From assembly GCA_003134045.1 (NCBI GenBank), contig PLAH01000116.1:13044-75152 (forward strand): a stretch of DNA of 62,109 nt. The letters are read 5' to 3'. Each line of letters begins with the position of its first letter. Positions within the stretch are counted from its first letter, which is position 1. The notes below the pieces were generated by a model. The model ran no database searches. It was not told the origin of the DNA and was given only the letters and a program-made list of their open reading frames with translations. A program made the position numbers and the translations under genes. Of the stretch, positions 36,921-45,808 are shown in pieces. Source of the DNA: Gammaproteobacteria bacterium. GTDB taxonomy: Bacteria; Pseudomonadota; Gammaproteobacteria; Steroidobacterales; Steroidobacteraceae.

Positions 36921-37922
36921 TCAGGCCAGTACCCAGGGGTCTCTCTGCAGCTTTCGCTCCCAGGCCAAGGCGCTGGCAACGATGGCATGCAGGTCGTCGT
37001 ATCGCGGTTCCCACCCCAATTCGGTGCGGATGCGTTCGGCCCGCGACACCAGGTACGCCGGATCGCCGGCGCGTCGGGCCTCCTCGCGTATCACCAGCGG
37101 CTTGCCGGCGACGGTCTCCACCATGCGCAGAACCTCGCGTACCGAATAGCCATGGCCATAGCCGACATTGAGCGTCACCGACTTGCCGGCCGCTCGCAGA
37201 TAGGCCAACGCCCGCAGGTGTGCCGACGCCAAGTCGACGACATGCAGATAATCGCGCACCCCGGTGCCGTCCGGGGTCGGATAGTCGGAACCGAACACCG
37301 AGACATGCGGGCGCTTGCCCACCATGGCCTCGCAGGCGACTTTGGTCAGCAGCGTCGCCCCCCGCGTGGCCTGGCCGATGCGACCTTCGGGATCGGATCC
37401 GGCCACGTTGAAATAGCGCAGCGCCACGTAGCGCAGCGGGTTGACCGCCGCCACGTCCCGCAGCATCCATTCGCTCATGAGCTTGGACGTGCCATACGGG
37501 TTGATGGGGCGCGTCGGCGACTCCTCGCTGGCATAGCCCTCCTCGGGCATGCCGTAGACCGCGGCGGTCGAGGAAAAGACGAAGTTCTTGACCTGGTTGT
37601 CGATGCACGCCTGCAAGAGGCTGCGCGTCGAACTGGTGTTGTTCCCGTAGTATTTCAGCGGCAGCGCGACCGACTCCGGGACGATGGTGAATGCCGCGAA
37701 ATGCATCACCGTATCGACCTCGTGCTCGGCCAAGAGGCGCGACACGAGGGCGAAATCGCCCACATCGCCCACCACCAATTCGCCGGCGGTCACCGCGTCT
37801 CGATAACCCTTGCTCAAGTTGTCGAGCACCACGACGCGCTCGCCGGCTTCGCCCAGCTGTTTGACCACGTGGCTGCCGATGTAGCCGGCGCCGCCGGTCA
37901 CCAGAATCGTTCCGTTGCTCAA
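36921..37922 (-). CDS. galE: UDP-glucose 4-epimerase
   Basis: 333 residues, full length. The NAD loop [10 protein letters not shown] (10-19), [15 protein letters not shown] and Tyr-Lys in YGTSK are all present, as is the GalE-specific [15 protein letters not shown]. It interconverts UDP-glucose and UDP-galactose for polysaccharide synthesis. A 49-bp gap separates it from ugd. The 79 bp before it (37923-38001) show no convincing promoter or hairpin. Confidence 0.95.
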   Translation of the reverse strand: MSNGTILVTGGAGYIGSHVVKQLGEAGERVVVLDNLSKGYRDAVTAGELVVGDVGDFALVSRLLAEHEVDTVMHFAAFTIVPESVALPLKYYGNNTSSTRSLLQACIDNQVKNFVFSSTAAVYGMPEEGYASEESPTRPINPYGTSKLMSEWMLRDVAAVNPLRYVALRYFNVAGSDPEGRIGQATRGATLLTKVACEAMVGKRPHVSVFGSDYPTPDGTGVRDYLHVVDLASAHLRALAYLRAAGKSVTLNVGYGHGYSVREVLRMVETVAGKPLVIREEARRAGDPAYLVSRAERIRTELGWEPRYDDLHAIVASALAWERKLQRDPWVLA

Positions 37923-38001
37923 GTTCTTTCCCGAATTGCCGGCATTGACTGCCCGACCGCAGACAGTAGCCTAAGGAGCTGCGCACAGTCCTGGTAATTC
38001 G

Positions 38002-38955
38002 TCACGCAATCAACCGGGCATCCGCGACGTGCTCCTTGAACCAGGCGTAGGTCTGCTCGATGCCGGATTTCAGGGTAATCGTCGGCTTCCAGCCGAGCGC
38101 GGTCAACCGCGAGGTATCCAGGAGCTTGCGCGGCGTGCCGTCGGGCTTGGTCGAATCGAACACCAGGCGGCCCTTGAATCCGGCGACCGACGCGACCATT
38201 TCCGCCAGCTCCTTGATGGTCACATCCTCGCCCCAACCGACGTTGACGAAGGCCTCCTGCTCGTAAGTCTTCAGCAGATACACCACCGCATCCGCCAGGT
38301 CGTCCACATGCAGGAACTCCCGCCGCGGGGTGCCCGTGCCCCAGATGGACAAGGTGGCATCGCCGCGCAAGGCCGCCTCGTGGAAGCGCCGAATCAGCGC
38401 CGGCAACACATGCGAATTCTGCAAATCGAAGTTATCCCCGGGCCCGTACAGATTGGTCGGCATCAACGAGATGGCGTTGAAGCCGTACTGGCGCCGGTAG
38501 GCCTGGCACATTTTCAAGCCCGCGATCTTGGCAATGGCATACCACTCGTTGGTGGGTTCCAGCGCACCCGTCAGAAGGTACTCCTCCTTGATGGGCTGCG
38601 GCGCCAGCTTGGGGTAAATGCAACTGGAGCCCAAGAACACGAACTTGGCCACGCCGGCGCGGTAAGCGGCGTCGATGACATTGTCCTGCATCAGCAAGTT
38701 GTCCCGGATAAACTCCCCGGGACGGGTATTGTTGGCTTGAATGCCGCCCACGCGAGCCGCCGCCATGACGACCACTTGCGGCCGTTCGCGATCGAAGAAG
38801 TTCCGCACCGCCGACTGCTCGGTCAAGTCGAGCTCGTGATGGGTTCGGACGACCAGATTCCGGTAGCCCTGCTGCTCGAGCGCCCGGACGACGGCCGCTC
38901 CAACCAGGCCCCGATGGCCCGCCACGTAAATCTTCGACTCTTGGCTTAACGTCAC
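38002..38955 (-). CDS. fcl: GDP-L-fucose synthase
   Basis: 317 residues. [15 protein letters not shown] is the NADP loop (13-27); [15 protein letters not shown] is the GDP-fucose synthase serine motif, and [17 protein letters not shown] contains the Tyr-x3-Lys pair; [10 protein letters not shown] follows. It epimerises and reduces GDP-4-keto-6-deoxymannose from Gmd to GDP-L-fucose. It is 6 bp after gmd. L-fucose is a common component of exopolysaccharide repeat units, and which of the two loci uses it is unknown. Confidence 0.96.
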   Translation of the reverse strand: MTLSQESKIYVAGHRGLVGAAVVRALEQQGYRNLVVRTHHELDLTEQSAVRNFFDRERPQVVVMAAARVGGIQANNTRPGEFIRDNLLMQDNVIDAAYRAGVAKFVFLGSSCIYPKLAPQPIKEEYLLTGALEPTNEWYAIAKIAGLKMCQAYRRQYGFNAISLMPTNLYGPGDNFDLQNSHVLPALIRRFHEAALRGDATLSIWGTGTPRREFLHVDDLADAVVYLLKTYEQEAFVNVGWGEDVTIKELAEMVASVAGFKGRLVFDSTKPDGTPRKLLDTSRLTALGWKPTITLKSGIEQTYAWFKEHVADARLIA

Positions 38956-38961
38956 GGCGGC

Positions 38962-40050
38962 CTACTCGTGGTGGCTATACACTTTGTACCCTTCCTTGGC
39001 CACCATGGCATCCCGCTTGGCCACCTCCAGGTCCGAGTCGACCATGTCGGTGACCAGTTCGGGGAAGGTGACCTCCGCCTCCCAGCCTAGTTTTTCCTTG
39101 GCCTTGGTGGCATCGCCCAACAAGGTCTCGACTTCCGTCGGCCGGAAATACCGCGGATCCACCCGCACCAGGGTACGTCCCGAGACCCGGTCTACGCCCA
39201 CCTCGCCGAGCCCCTCGCCCTGCCACTCGATTTGCATCCCGAGGCGGGTGCCGGCGGCGGCGACGAAGTCTCGAACCGAGTACTGCTTGCCCGTGGCGAT
39301 GACGAAATCCTCCGGGATATCCTGCTGCAGCATCAGCCATTGGGCCCGGACATAGTCCCGGGCATGACCCCAGTCGCGCCGCGAATCCAGGTTGCCCAAG
39401 TACAGATTTTCCTGCAGCCCAACATGGATACGAGTCAGCGCCCGGGTGATCTTGCGGGACACGAACGTCTCGCCGCGAAGGGGCGATTCGTGGTTGAAAA
39501 GTATCCCATTGCAGGCAAACAGGCCATAGGCCTCCCGATAATTCACCGTGATCCAATAGGCATAGACCTTGGCGGCCCCGTAGGGTGAGCGGGGATAGAA
39601 CGGGGTGGTCTCGCGCTGCGGGATCTCCTGGACTTTGCCGAACATTTCCGAGGTCGAGGCCTGGTAGAACCGCGTTTTCTTGTCCAGACCCAGTATGCGA
39701 ATGGCCTCGAGCACCCGGAGCGTGCCGACCGCGTCGGAATTCGCCGTGTATTCCGGCGTCTCGAACGAAACCGCCACGTGGCTTTGCGCGGCCAAGTTGT
39801 AGATTTCGTCGGGCTGCACCTCTTGGATGATGCGGATCAGGTTCGTGGAGTCGGTCAAGTCCCCATAGTGCAGCTTGAGGCGCACGTTTCGCTCGTGCGG
39901 ATCCTGGTAGAGGTGGTCGATGCGGTCGGTGTTGAAGGAGGACGCACGGCGTTTGACGCCATGCACGCTGTACCCCTTTTCGAGGAGCAATTCCGCTAAA
40001 TAAGCCCCGTCCTGACCGGTGATACCTGTAATCAAGGCCGTCTTACACAA
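38962..40050 (-). CDS. gmd: GDP-mannose 4,6-dehydratase
   Basis: 362 residues from the TTG at 40050, chosen because GGAGG stands 5 bases before it and the family begins [18 protein letters not shown] right after; a GTG at 40062 and an ATG at 40083 are in frame upstream. [24 protein letters not shown] and [17 protein letters not shown] are diagnostic. It makes GDP-4-keto-6-deoxymannose from GDP-mannose. It heads the sugar-nucleotide block. The 202 bp between it and the sugar transferase (40051-40252) show only a GGCCTAGGCC palindrome at 40216 and no firm promoter. A divergent paralogue lies at 60441-61478. Confidence 0.95.
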   Translation of the reverse strand: MCKTALITGITGQDGAYLAELLLEKGYSVHGVKRRASSFNTDRIDHLYQDPHERNVRLKLHYGDLTDSTNLIRIIQEVQPDEIYNLAAQSHVAVSFETPEYTANSDAVGTLRVLEAIRILGLDKKTRFYQASTSEMFGKVQEIPQRETTPFYPRSPYGAAKVYAYWITVNYREAYGLFACNGILFNHESPLRGETFVSRKITRALTRIHVGLQENLYLGNLDSRRDWGHARDYVRAQWLMLQQDIPEDFVIATGKQYSVRDFVAAAGTRLGMQIEWQGEGLGEVGVDRVSGRTLVRVDPRYFRPTEVETLLGDATKAKEKLGWEAEVTFPELVTDMVDSDLEVAKRDAMVAKEGYKVYSHHE

Positions 40051-40252
40051 TTCGTCCTCCACGTGCGCACCCCCGGTAGTCAAAGCATTCGGGTCCAGAT
40101 GATAGCTGGTGGATATGACGTAAATGAAACGAACTAGCCGGGTTAACGCGAATCCGCATCACGAGCCCGCCGGTACGTAGCGCGCTCGCTAGTCCAGCCG
40201 CGAATGGGAGTCGGAGGCCTAGGCCAGTCCCCATTAAGAGGCGACCAACCGA

Positions 40253-41065
40253 TCAATAAGCTCCGCTCTTCGCGAACACCGCCGGCAAGGTCTTGAATAA
40301 GATATAGATATCCAAAAGCAGGCTGCGTGAGCGAACGTAACAAACGTCGAGTGCTACTCGACGGCGATAGTCCGTATCGTTCCGGCCAGACACTTGCCAT
40401 AGGCCAGTCAAGCCGGGCAACGCCGACAAGAACACCCCGACCTTGTTACCGTATCTGCGCAACTCCTCCGGCACAACGGGCCTCGGCCCCACCAGACTCA
40501 TTTCGCCCCGCAAGACATTCCACAATTGCGGTAGCTCATCGAGGCTGGTCCTGCGGAGAAATCGACCCAGGCGCGTGACGCGCGGATCGTCCTTAAGCTT
40601 ATGATCTCTCAGCCACTCCTCCTTAATTTGGCGATCGCTATCCAACAACGCCTGTAGGACCTGGTTCGCATTGGGGACCATCGTTCTAAACTTCAGGCAG
40701 TCGAAGAAAACCCCATCCTTTCCCACTCTGCGGTGGCGGAAAAGGGGTGATCCTCCCGAAGTGAATGAGACGGCAACGATGCCGATGATCAGCGGTGACA
40801 AAAGGACCAATCCGAGAATCGCTCCCATGACGTCAAAAACCCTTTTAAACGCACCGTAAACCCCATATTTTCGCGCCGATATGGGCGCAAAAATAGAGAA
40901 ATCGAAACGCTCCGGGGTGCGACGATCGACTTCGACGATGTGGAAGGCACCATAGCGAATTGACGTCGAATCACTCCATGAGTCGGCCGAACTCGATTCA
41001 TCCTGCAAAACACCAGTTTCTGACTCTACTCGTCGTTTTGAGAGGCCGGCGTAGCCTTTGGACAT
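40253..41065 (-). CDS. Initiating sugar-phosphate transferase (polyprenyl glycosylphosphotransferase)
   Basis: 270 residues from the ATG at 41065, which has AAGGA 8 bases upstream; an ATG at 41074 is also possible but sits on that site. One membrane helix lies near residues 80-105 ([21 protein letters not shown]), then the catalytic domain: [41 protein letters not shown] and [10 protein letters not shown]. It transfers a sugar phosphate to undecaprenyl phosphate to start the repeat unit. It lacks the multi-helix N-terminal part of full-length WbaP/GumD proteins. The sugar (glucose, galactose or other) cannot be told. Confidence 0.93.
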   Translation of the reverse strand: MSKGYAGLSKRRVESETGVLQDESSSADSWSDSTSIRYGAFHIVEVDRRTPERFDFSIFAPISARKYGVYGAFKRVFDVMGAILGLVLLSPLIIGIVAVSFTSGGSPLFRHRRVGKDGVFFDCLKFRTMVPNANQVLQALLDSDRQIKEEWLRDHKLKDDPRVTRLGRFLRRTSLDELPQLWNVLRGEMSLVGPRPVVPEELRRYGNKVGVFLSALPGLTGLWQVSGRNDTDYRRRVALDVCYVRSRSLLLDIYILFKTLPAVFAKSGAY

Positions 41066-41089
41066 TCCACCCATCCTTGATAATAGTTA

Positions 41090-41148
41090 GTGACTGGTCA
41101 CATTCAGCAAGAATCGCTCCACAATGCCCCAATATCGTGCAGAATATA
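41090..41148 (-). promoter_or_regulatory. Candidate promoter and operator of the sugar transferase gene
   Basis: Read on the minus strand, TATATT (41143-41148) is a good -10, although the -35 is weak. Between it and the start codon lies an almost perfect 12-bp palindrome, GTGACTGGTCAC (41090-41101), placed where a repressor would block elongation. The region is AT-rich relative to its surroundings. Confidence 0.35.
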
Positions 41149-41235
41149 TAAGTACGCGCAGCGTTACCACTGATTGACCATTCATCACATCAAAAAAAAC
41201 AACAACTTGTATCGAACGTGGGATCTACATCTCGG

Positions 41236-41264
41236 TTGACACTGATTTTAGCCTAACCTGTATT
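41236..41264 (+). promoter_or_regulatory. Candidate sigma-70 promoter for the plus-strand glycosyltransferase
   Basis: TTGACA (41236-41241), a perfect -35, is followed after 17 bases by TGTATT (41259-41264), a 4/6 match to the -10. Transcription would start near 41271, leaving about 90 bases before the ATG at 41360. The rest of the gap 41075-41359 holds an A-rich run near 41192 and nothing else recognisable. Confidence 0.45.
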
Positions 41265-41359
41265 CAAGGGCCGGCCGCATGACGAATGGTTAATTCCGCG
41301 AAAGAAGTGCGTGCATACGTCGCAAAAATTACGCGTCCGCGTCCTGGTTAGTACCGTAA

Positions 41360-42319
41360 ATGCAACATAGGGACGCAACATTTGCGAGACCTGAAGTACT
41401 TGCCCTGCCTAAGGTCTTAGTGTTATTGGCCGCCCGCAACGGTTGCGATTGGATCGTAGAGCAAATCACTACGATTTTGGGTCAGGAAAACGCAAATATT
41501 GAGTTGGTAATCAGCGATGACGGCTCCACGGACGCTACCCTGGTTGAAATAGGGAAATTCTTGCAAGATCGCCGCGTCCGAATGCTTTCACCACCGTTCC
41601 CGACCGGATCCGCCTCTAAGAATTTCTTTTGGTTGATGCGCAATGCTCCCCTGCAAGACCACGACTTTATAGCTCTAGCCGACCAAGACGACATTTGGGA
41701 GAAGGAGAAAATCGCTCGTGGCTGCCGCTTACTAGCCGATTCAGGGGCCGCCGGCTACTCCTCCGCGGTAACAGCCTTTTGGAGCGATGGGAGCGAAGTC
41801 GCGTTACGGCAGGTTAGCACCGCTACGCGTTCAGATTTCCTGTTCGAGGGCGCCGGGCAAGGGTGCACATTCGTGCTGAGTGCTGCGTTTTTTCGTCAGT
41901 TAACCCGCTTTTTTGCCGAGCAGCCAGCGTCTCTATCGTCGATTCACTATCACGATTGGACGATCTATGCCCTTGCCCGATCGTGGAAGAAAACCTGGTA
42001 TTTCGATGAACGATCGATGATGCGTTATCGACAGCATCGGAGTAACGACACCGGCGCCCGCCTCAGTCTGCAAGGCGTAAAAAGGCGTCTGGGGCTCCTT
42101 AAAGACGGATGGTACCGGCGCCAACTCTCGGCAATCGCGAGCATTTGCGCTTTGGCGGCTCCCCGCGACTCGCTCATCACGGAATGGAACAGAACACTGG
42201 GCCGGCCGCCAAGCGCCGCGCGCAAGCTTCAAATGGCCCGCTTCTGCCTAGCGGGAGGAAGGCGCCGCCTATCCGACAACGTCATCCTACTGGTTGCCGC
42301 GCTCCTCGGCTGGATATGA
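41360..42319 (+). CDS. Glycosyltransferase family 2
   Basis: 319 residues. The GT-A start is VLLAARNGCDWIVEQI, followed by ISDDGSTD (about 52-59) and the motif ALADQDDIWEKEK near residue 110, which includes the metal-binding acidic pair of rhamnosyltransferase-like GT2 enzymes. It lacks membrane helices. The start ATG has no clear ribosome site; the leader is about 90 bases. It is transcribed alone on the plus strand and ends 12 bp before the convergent phosphatase-fold gene. Its close relative by motif is the GT2 at 48608. Donor sugar unknown. Confidence 0.88.
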   Translation: MQHRDATFARPEVLALPKVLVLLAARNGCDWIVEQITTILGQENANIELVISDDGSTDATLVEIGKFLQDRRVRMLSPPFPTGSASKNFFWLMRNAPLQDHDFIALADQDDIWEKEKIARGCRLLADSGAAGYSSAVTAFWSDGSEVALRQVSTATRSDFLFEGAGQGCTFVLSAAFFRQLTRFFAEQPASLSSIHYHDWTIYALARSWKKTWYFDERSMMRYRQHRSNDTGARLSLQGVKRRLGLLKDGWYRRQLSAIASICALAAPRDSLITEWNRTLGRPPSAARKLQMARFCLAGGRRRLSDNVILLVAALLGWI

Positions 42320-42331
42320 TCGTTCAGTGCC

Positions 42332-43795
42332 CTATCCGGACACAGGGCGCTCGAGATCGATGGATGAAGTCCCGCGCATGTAGGGAGGCTTTTCAATCCC
42401 GAAGAACTCCATGATACTGGGAGCCACGTCGAGGGTCGAGACAGTCTTTCTCACCGATGATACCTTCTCGTGCTGAGCCGAGGGATATACGAACACGGCC
42501 CCTTCCGGCACATGCTGCGCCGTGCAATTGACGCCGTCTTCATGCGCCATGAGGCCCAAGCCAACATCAGTCAATTTGTGAGCTTTGCCTGCGATGGTCG
42601 CAGTATCGCCGCCTCGAAAGCTGTCAAACTGAACGAAAAACTGAAAGTCACCGTGGTGACGCTCGTCGAAGCTCAGCGGACCCACGGGCTTTTGGTCTCT
42701 CTTGATGGTTTGGCCTCCGATCGACAAGGTTTGAATATTCTTCAAAACCGCCGCCCGATATTGATCCGCCACGACGACGCAATTGCAAGGAACCATCGCG
42801 GGGCGGGACTGCCATCCGCCAGGCGGCGCTCCCAACGCCTGCATGAATCGATTCGTGTCCGTTATGGTTAGGAAATCGTATGTTTTTTTGGCCGGAATCG
42901 CCGCTTGACCCATACTGCCAGCGGCGATCAAGGAGTATTCGGGATTCCTGTCCACGAATCGTTTGAGTTGACGCAGCATCGCATCGAGCTTGTCCATCGC
43001 AAACCAGATTTCATCTTTGTAGCGACTCACCCACGCGTCGTCCAATCGGTCGGACCCATAGTCTTCGGGAAACGACGCTGCCCAATACCGATGCATGGCC
43101 GCTGCGACGTGGTTAGTGTAAAAACTGGCAAATTCCGGCTTTTTTTCGGTAAGTTGCTTGATGAACAAATCCATCATTATCAGCGGCTGGTAGACCCGGC
43201 GACGAATCCGCAGCCGGGCGTTGAAGGCCTCCCGAACGAGCTGCATGGCCATGCCGTAGACGGTTGCCATTCGCAGACCAAGCTTCGGGGCGTTCAACGC
43301 AAACTTGAGGGCTGAGCGGAAGGGGATGCTGCGGGAAACATTTCGCGCGGATTGGCGCGTCATGCTCAAACTTAGCTTCTGAAACGGCAACAGGGAGACA
43401 GGGTAAGCAGCCAAACCGCTGTCAAAATAGTCCGGTAAATAAAAGCTGTATTCGGAGGCGTCCGGCGGAATGTTGCTGCTATGAAGCGAACCGAAGACGC
43501 CGACTTTCAGGCCGCGCTTCCGCAACAGCCGCCAGATCGGCGGGAAAGCGGCATCAGTGGAGTCTATGACCTGGCCGAGGTGAAGGATGCCATGAACTTC
43601 ATCGTTGACGCCGCGATGCAGTGTAGACCAGCTAATCCAGGGATCCAATGCCAGCTGGTCGTCCGTCACGCTCGTGTACTGGCGAGACTTTTGCAGCATA
43701 CTTGCAAGCGTCGACATTGGGCGTCGATTGCAGTAGCTGTCGATGACCCGATAGGGGACTTCGTTGAGCTCCAGCAAAATCAACTTCTTCTGCAC
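42332..43795 (-). CDS. Alkaline-phosphatase-superfamily protein with degenerate metal site
   Basis: 487 residues from the GTG at 43795, picked because AGGAGG lies 6 bases upstream. The superfamily pattern can be followed: ILLELNEVP (6-14) replaces the usual Asp-containing first strand; SWSTLHRGVNDEVHGI (55-70) matches the nucleophile region with Ser57/Thr58 and the HGI turn; LIAAGSMGQ (about 288-296) stands where SDHG is expected; and STLDVAPSIMEFFGIE (about 455-470) is the final core helix. There is no signal peptide, so it is likely cytoplasmic or membrane-associated. Related ELNE-type proteins occur in other polysaccharide loci. Function is unknown; transfer or binding of a phosphorylated group is possible. 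Confidence 0.7.
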   Translation of the reverse strand: MQKKLILLELNEVPYRVIDSYCNRRPMSTLASMLQKSRQYTSVTDDQLALDPWISWSTLHRGVNDEVHGILHLGQVIDSTDAAFPPIWRLLRKRGLKVGVFGSLHSSNIPPDASEYSFYLPDYFDSGLAAYPVSLLPFQKLSLSMTRQSARNVSRSIPFRSALKFALNAPKLGLRMATVYGMAMQLVREAFNARLRIRRRVYQPLIMMDLFIKQLTEKKPEFASFYTNHVAAAMHRYWAASFPEDYGSDRLDDAWVSRYKDEIWFAMDKLDAMLRQLKRFVDRNPEYSLIAAGSMGQAAIPAKKTYDFLTITDTNRFMQALGAPPGGWQSRPAMVPCNCVVVADQYRAAVLKNIQTLSIGGQTIKRDQKPVGPLSFDERHHGDFQFFVQFDSFRGGDTATIAGKAHKLTDVGLGLMAHEDGVNCTAQHVPEGAVFVYPSAQHEKVSSVRKTVSTLDVAPSIMEFFGIEKPPYMRGTSSIDLERPVSG

Positions 43796-44130
43796 CCGTG
43801 CCCTCCTGTTGCAATCATCAAGTACAAGTTTATCGAAGGCTTCCCGCATCCGGACGCCGATTAGAACAGGGTACCTAAGATAGCGCTGGCGCGCCAAAGC
43901 TTCCGCATGAAGACCCGCTAATCTGAGTTCCATCCGCTCAGATGACGTACCCCCCTTCCGACAGTCCAGGGCGACGAATGTTTAGCGCCGGCGGGCGTCG
44001 ATCGAAGGCCGCTGCTCAAATTGCCGGGCCAGCTACAATTCGCATCGTAACTCAATAAGCCGACAATGGCTGGCAATTGGTCTAAACACTCATTATTGTG
44101 GCGCGTTTTTGCCATGGCGGACTTTACTTT
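43796..44130. other. Divergent intergenic region with inverted repeats
   Basis: This 335-bp gap separates the minus-strand phosphatase-fold gene from plus-strand wzz. It contains a perfect inverted repeat ATCTGAG (43921-43927) and CTCAGAT (43937-43943) with a 9-base loop, and a palindrome TGGCGCGCCA (43887-43896). No convincing -35/-10 pair was found for either gene, and no protein frame with family character. Confidence 0.4.
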
Positions 44131-45012
44131 ATGAAACAGGGTTCCACAGGCTATGATGAGCCCGACAGCGAAATAGGACTTGGCGAACTGCTTTGGCGCG
44201 CATGGAGAGCCCGCTGGGCCATTCTAGGGATCCTGTTCTTCTTCGCGCTGCTCGGGGCAGTCGCGGGAACGATCAACCCGACAAAGTATCGCGCGGAGAT
44301 TTTGCTGTCGCCCGTAACCGATTCGCCAACGGGCGCGGTGGGAGGGCTCGGTGCGTTGGCGTCCCAATACGGCGAACTCGCGTCGATGGCGGGGGTATCG
44401 CTGTCCGGGCGCGGCGGCAATAACAAGGATGAGTCGCTCGCCACGCTGCAGTCGCAACTGATCACCGAAGCGTATATACGAGAAAACAATTTGTTGCCGT
44501 TGTTGTTCCCGACGCTCTGGGACGACGCTTCGAAGAGGTGGAAAACGACGGATGCCAAGAGAATTCCGACGCTTTGGATGGGCAACCAAGCATTCAAGAA
44601 GATACGGGATGTGAAACCTGACAAGGTGACGGGACTCACGACACTTCGCATTACGTGGCGAGACCCTGCGATTGCGTCCAAGTGGGCGAACGAGTTGGTG
44701 ATAACCACAAATATTTATCTGCGGGACAAAGCCATAAAGGAGTCGGAGCGCAACATTGCCTATCTGAATCAAGAGGCGGCGCGCACGAACATCATCGAGG
44801 CGAAGGCGGCCATATTTTCCATATTGAAGGACGAAGTAAACAAGGAAATGATCGCTAAGGGCCGGGACGAATACGCATTGAAAGTCATCGATCCCGCGCA
44901 GCCGCCGGAGTCTCCCTCGTCGCCGTCCCGCTTGCTGGTGACGCTGCTGGGATTGATGCTGGGTCTGGTGTTGTCGGCGCTTCTCGTGTTAAGCAAAAGT
45001 TTTGCTCGTTGA
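44131..45012 (+). CDS. wzz: Chain-length determinant (Wzz)
   Basis: 293 residues from the ATG at 44131; an in-frame ATG at 44098 would add 11 poorly conserved residues. An N-terminal helix (about 28-52, WAILGILFFFALLGAVAG) is followed by a periplasmic part and a C-terminal helix (RLLVTLLGLMLGLVLSALLVL) preceded by the proline-rich PAQPPESPSSPS, the standard Wzz layout. It should set the modal chain length of the polymer made by the Wzy encoded 2.3 kb away. No tyrosine-kinase partner is next to it, unlike in the left cluster. The 3' end overlaps the next GT2 gene. Confidence 0.87.
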   Translation: MKQGSTGYDEPDSEIGLGELLWRAWRARWAILGILFFFALLGAVAGTINPTKYRAEILLSPVTDSPTGAVGGLGALASQYGELASMAGVSLSGRGGNNKDESLATLQSQLITEAYIRENNLLPLLFPTLWDDASKRWKTTDAKRIPTLWMGNQAFKKIRDVKPDKVTGLTTLRITWRDPAIASKWANELVITTNIYLRDKAIKESERNIAYLNQEAARTNIIEAKAAIFSILKDEVNKEMIAKGRDEYALKVIDPAQPPESPSSPSRLLVTLLGLMLGLVLSALLVLSKSFAR

Positions 45013-45808
45013 CCTTAGCCAGCCGGTGTTGACTGCACCAGAGCGCGACTTCACGTCGATCTCGGTCATTTGCGCGACACTCAATTGCGCGAACGATTTG
45101 TCCCGCTTGATCAACTCGCTGCGCGAACAAACGGATACGTCGTTCGAGTTCTTGGTTATGGACGGAGGTTCGACAGACGGGACATGGGACTTGATCGCAT
45201 CGAACAGGGATATCGTGACTTCGGCGTTCAGTGAATCCGATCATGGATTGTATGATGCGCTCAACAAGGGAATCCGGCTCTCGAGCGGCGAGTTCTACCT
45301 CGTCGTGGGGGCGGATGACATTCTTCACCCTACCGCAATCGCGAGCTTCAAACAGACCATTCGCGCCTCCTTGGCGGATGTCATAATTGCAGCGGTCGCG
45401 GTCAGTTCGGGAGGCAAGATTCGGCGCGGCTTCCGGCGGCGCAATGCCTGGCTGGGCCACGCCGCCATGGTAACCTCGCACAGCGTAGGCATGCTTTTCA
45501 AGAAATCGCTTCATGACCGGTTTGGCTATTACTCGCTTCGATACCCGACCGTCGCCGATGGTCTTTTCATCAAACAGGTTTGCACGGCGGCGGATGTCAA
45601 CGTCGTAGCGGCTGATTTCGTGGCCGGAGAGTTCGGAGTGCGCGGGTTATCGAACCGGAACCTTGGTCAGGTATTGTGTGAGTCGTGGCAGATCCAACTC
45701 GATACGGGCGAAAATCCTCTGATTCAGTTCCTGCTCTTCCAGTACAGGCTGCTGCGTTTCTTGCCGAAATTAATTTCCCGTGGCGCCGGTAGACGGAACG
45801 GGCGCTAG
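45002..45808 (+). CDS. Glycosyltransferase family 2 (WcaE-like)
   Basis: Up to 268 residues from the TTG at 45002, inside the end of wzz; GTG at 45025 is not in a better context, so the start is provisional. The GT2 pattern ISVICATLNCANDLSRLI is followed by LVMDGGSTDGTWDLI, SESDHGLYDALNKGI and VVGADDILHP, which mark a group of soluble GT-A transferases of colanic-acid-like loci. It is co-transcribed with wzz. Its last 39 bp overlap tail to tail with the secreted-protein gene on the other strand. Sugar unknown. Confidence 0.85.
   Translation: MLVDLSQPVLTAPERDFTSISVICATLNCANDLSRLINSLREQTDTSFEFLVMDGGSTDGTWDLIASNRDIVTSAFSESDHGLYDALNKGIRLSSGEFYLVVGADDILHPTAIASFKQTIRASLADVIIAAVAVSSGGKIRRGFRRRNAWLGHAAMVTSHSVGMLFKKSLHDRFGYYSLRYPTVADGLFIKQVCTAADVNVVAADFVAGEFGVRGLSNRNLGQVLCESWQIQLDTGENPLIQFLLFQYRLLRFLPKLISRGAGRRNGR

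Noticed and set aside
40216-40225. GGCCTAGGCC palindrome as a terminator after the sugar transferase gene
   Set aside because: There is no loop and no T-run, so it cannot form a stable terminator hairpin.
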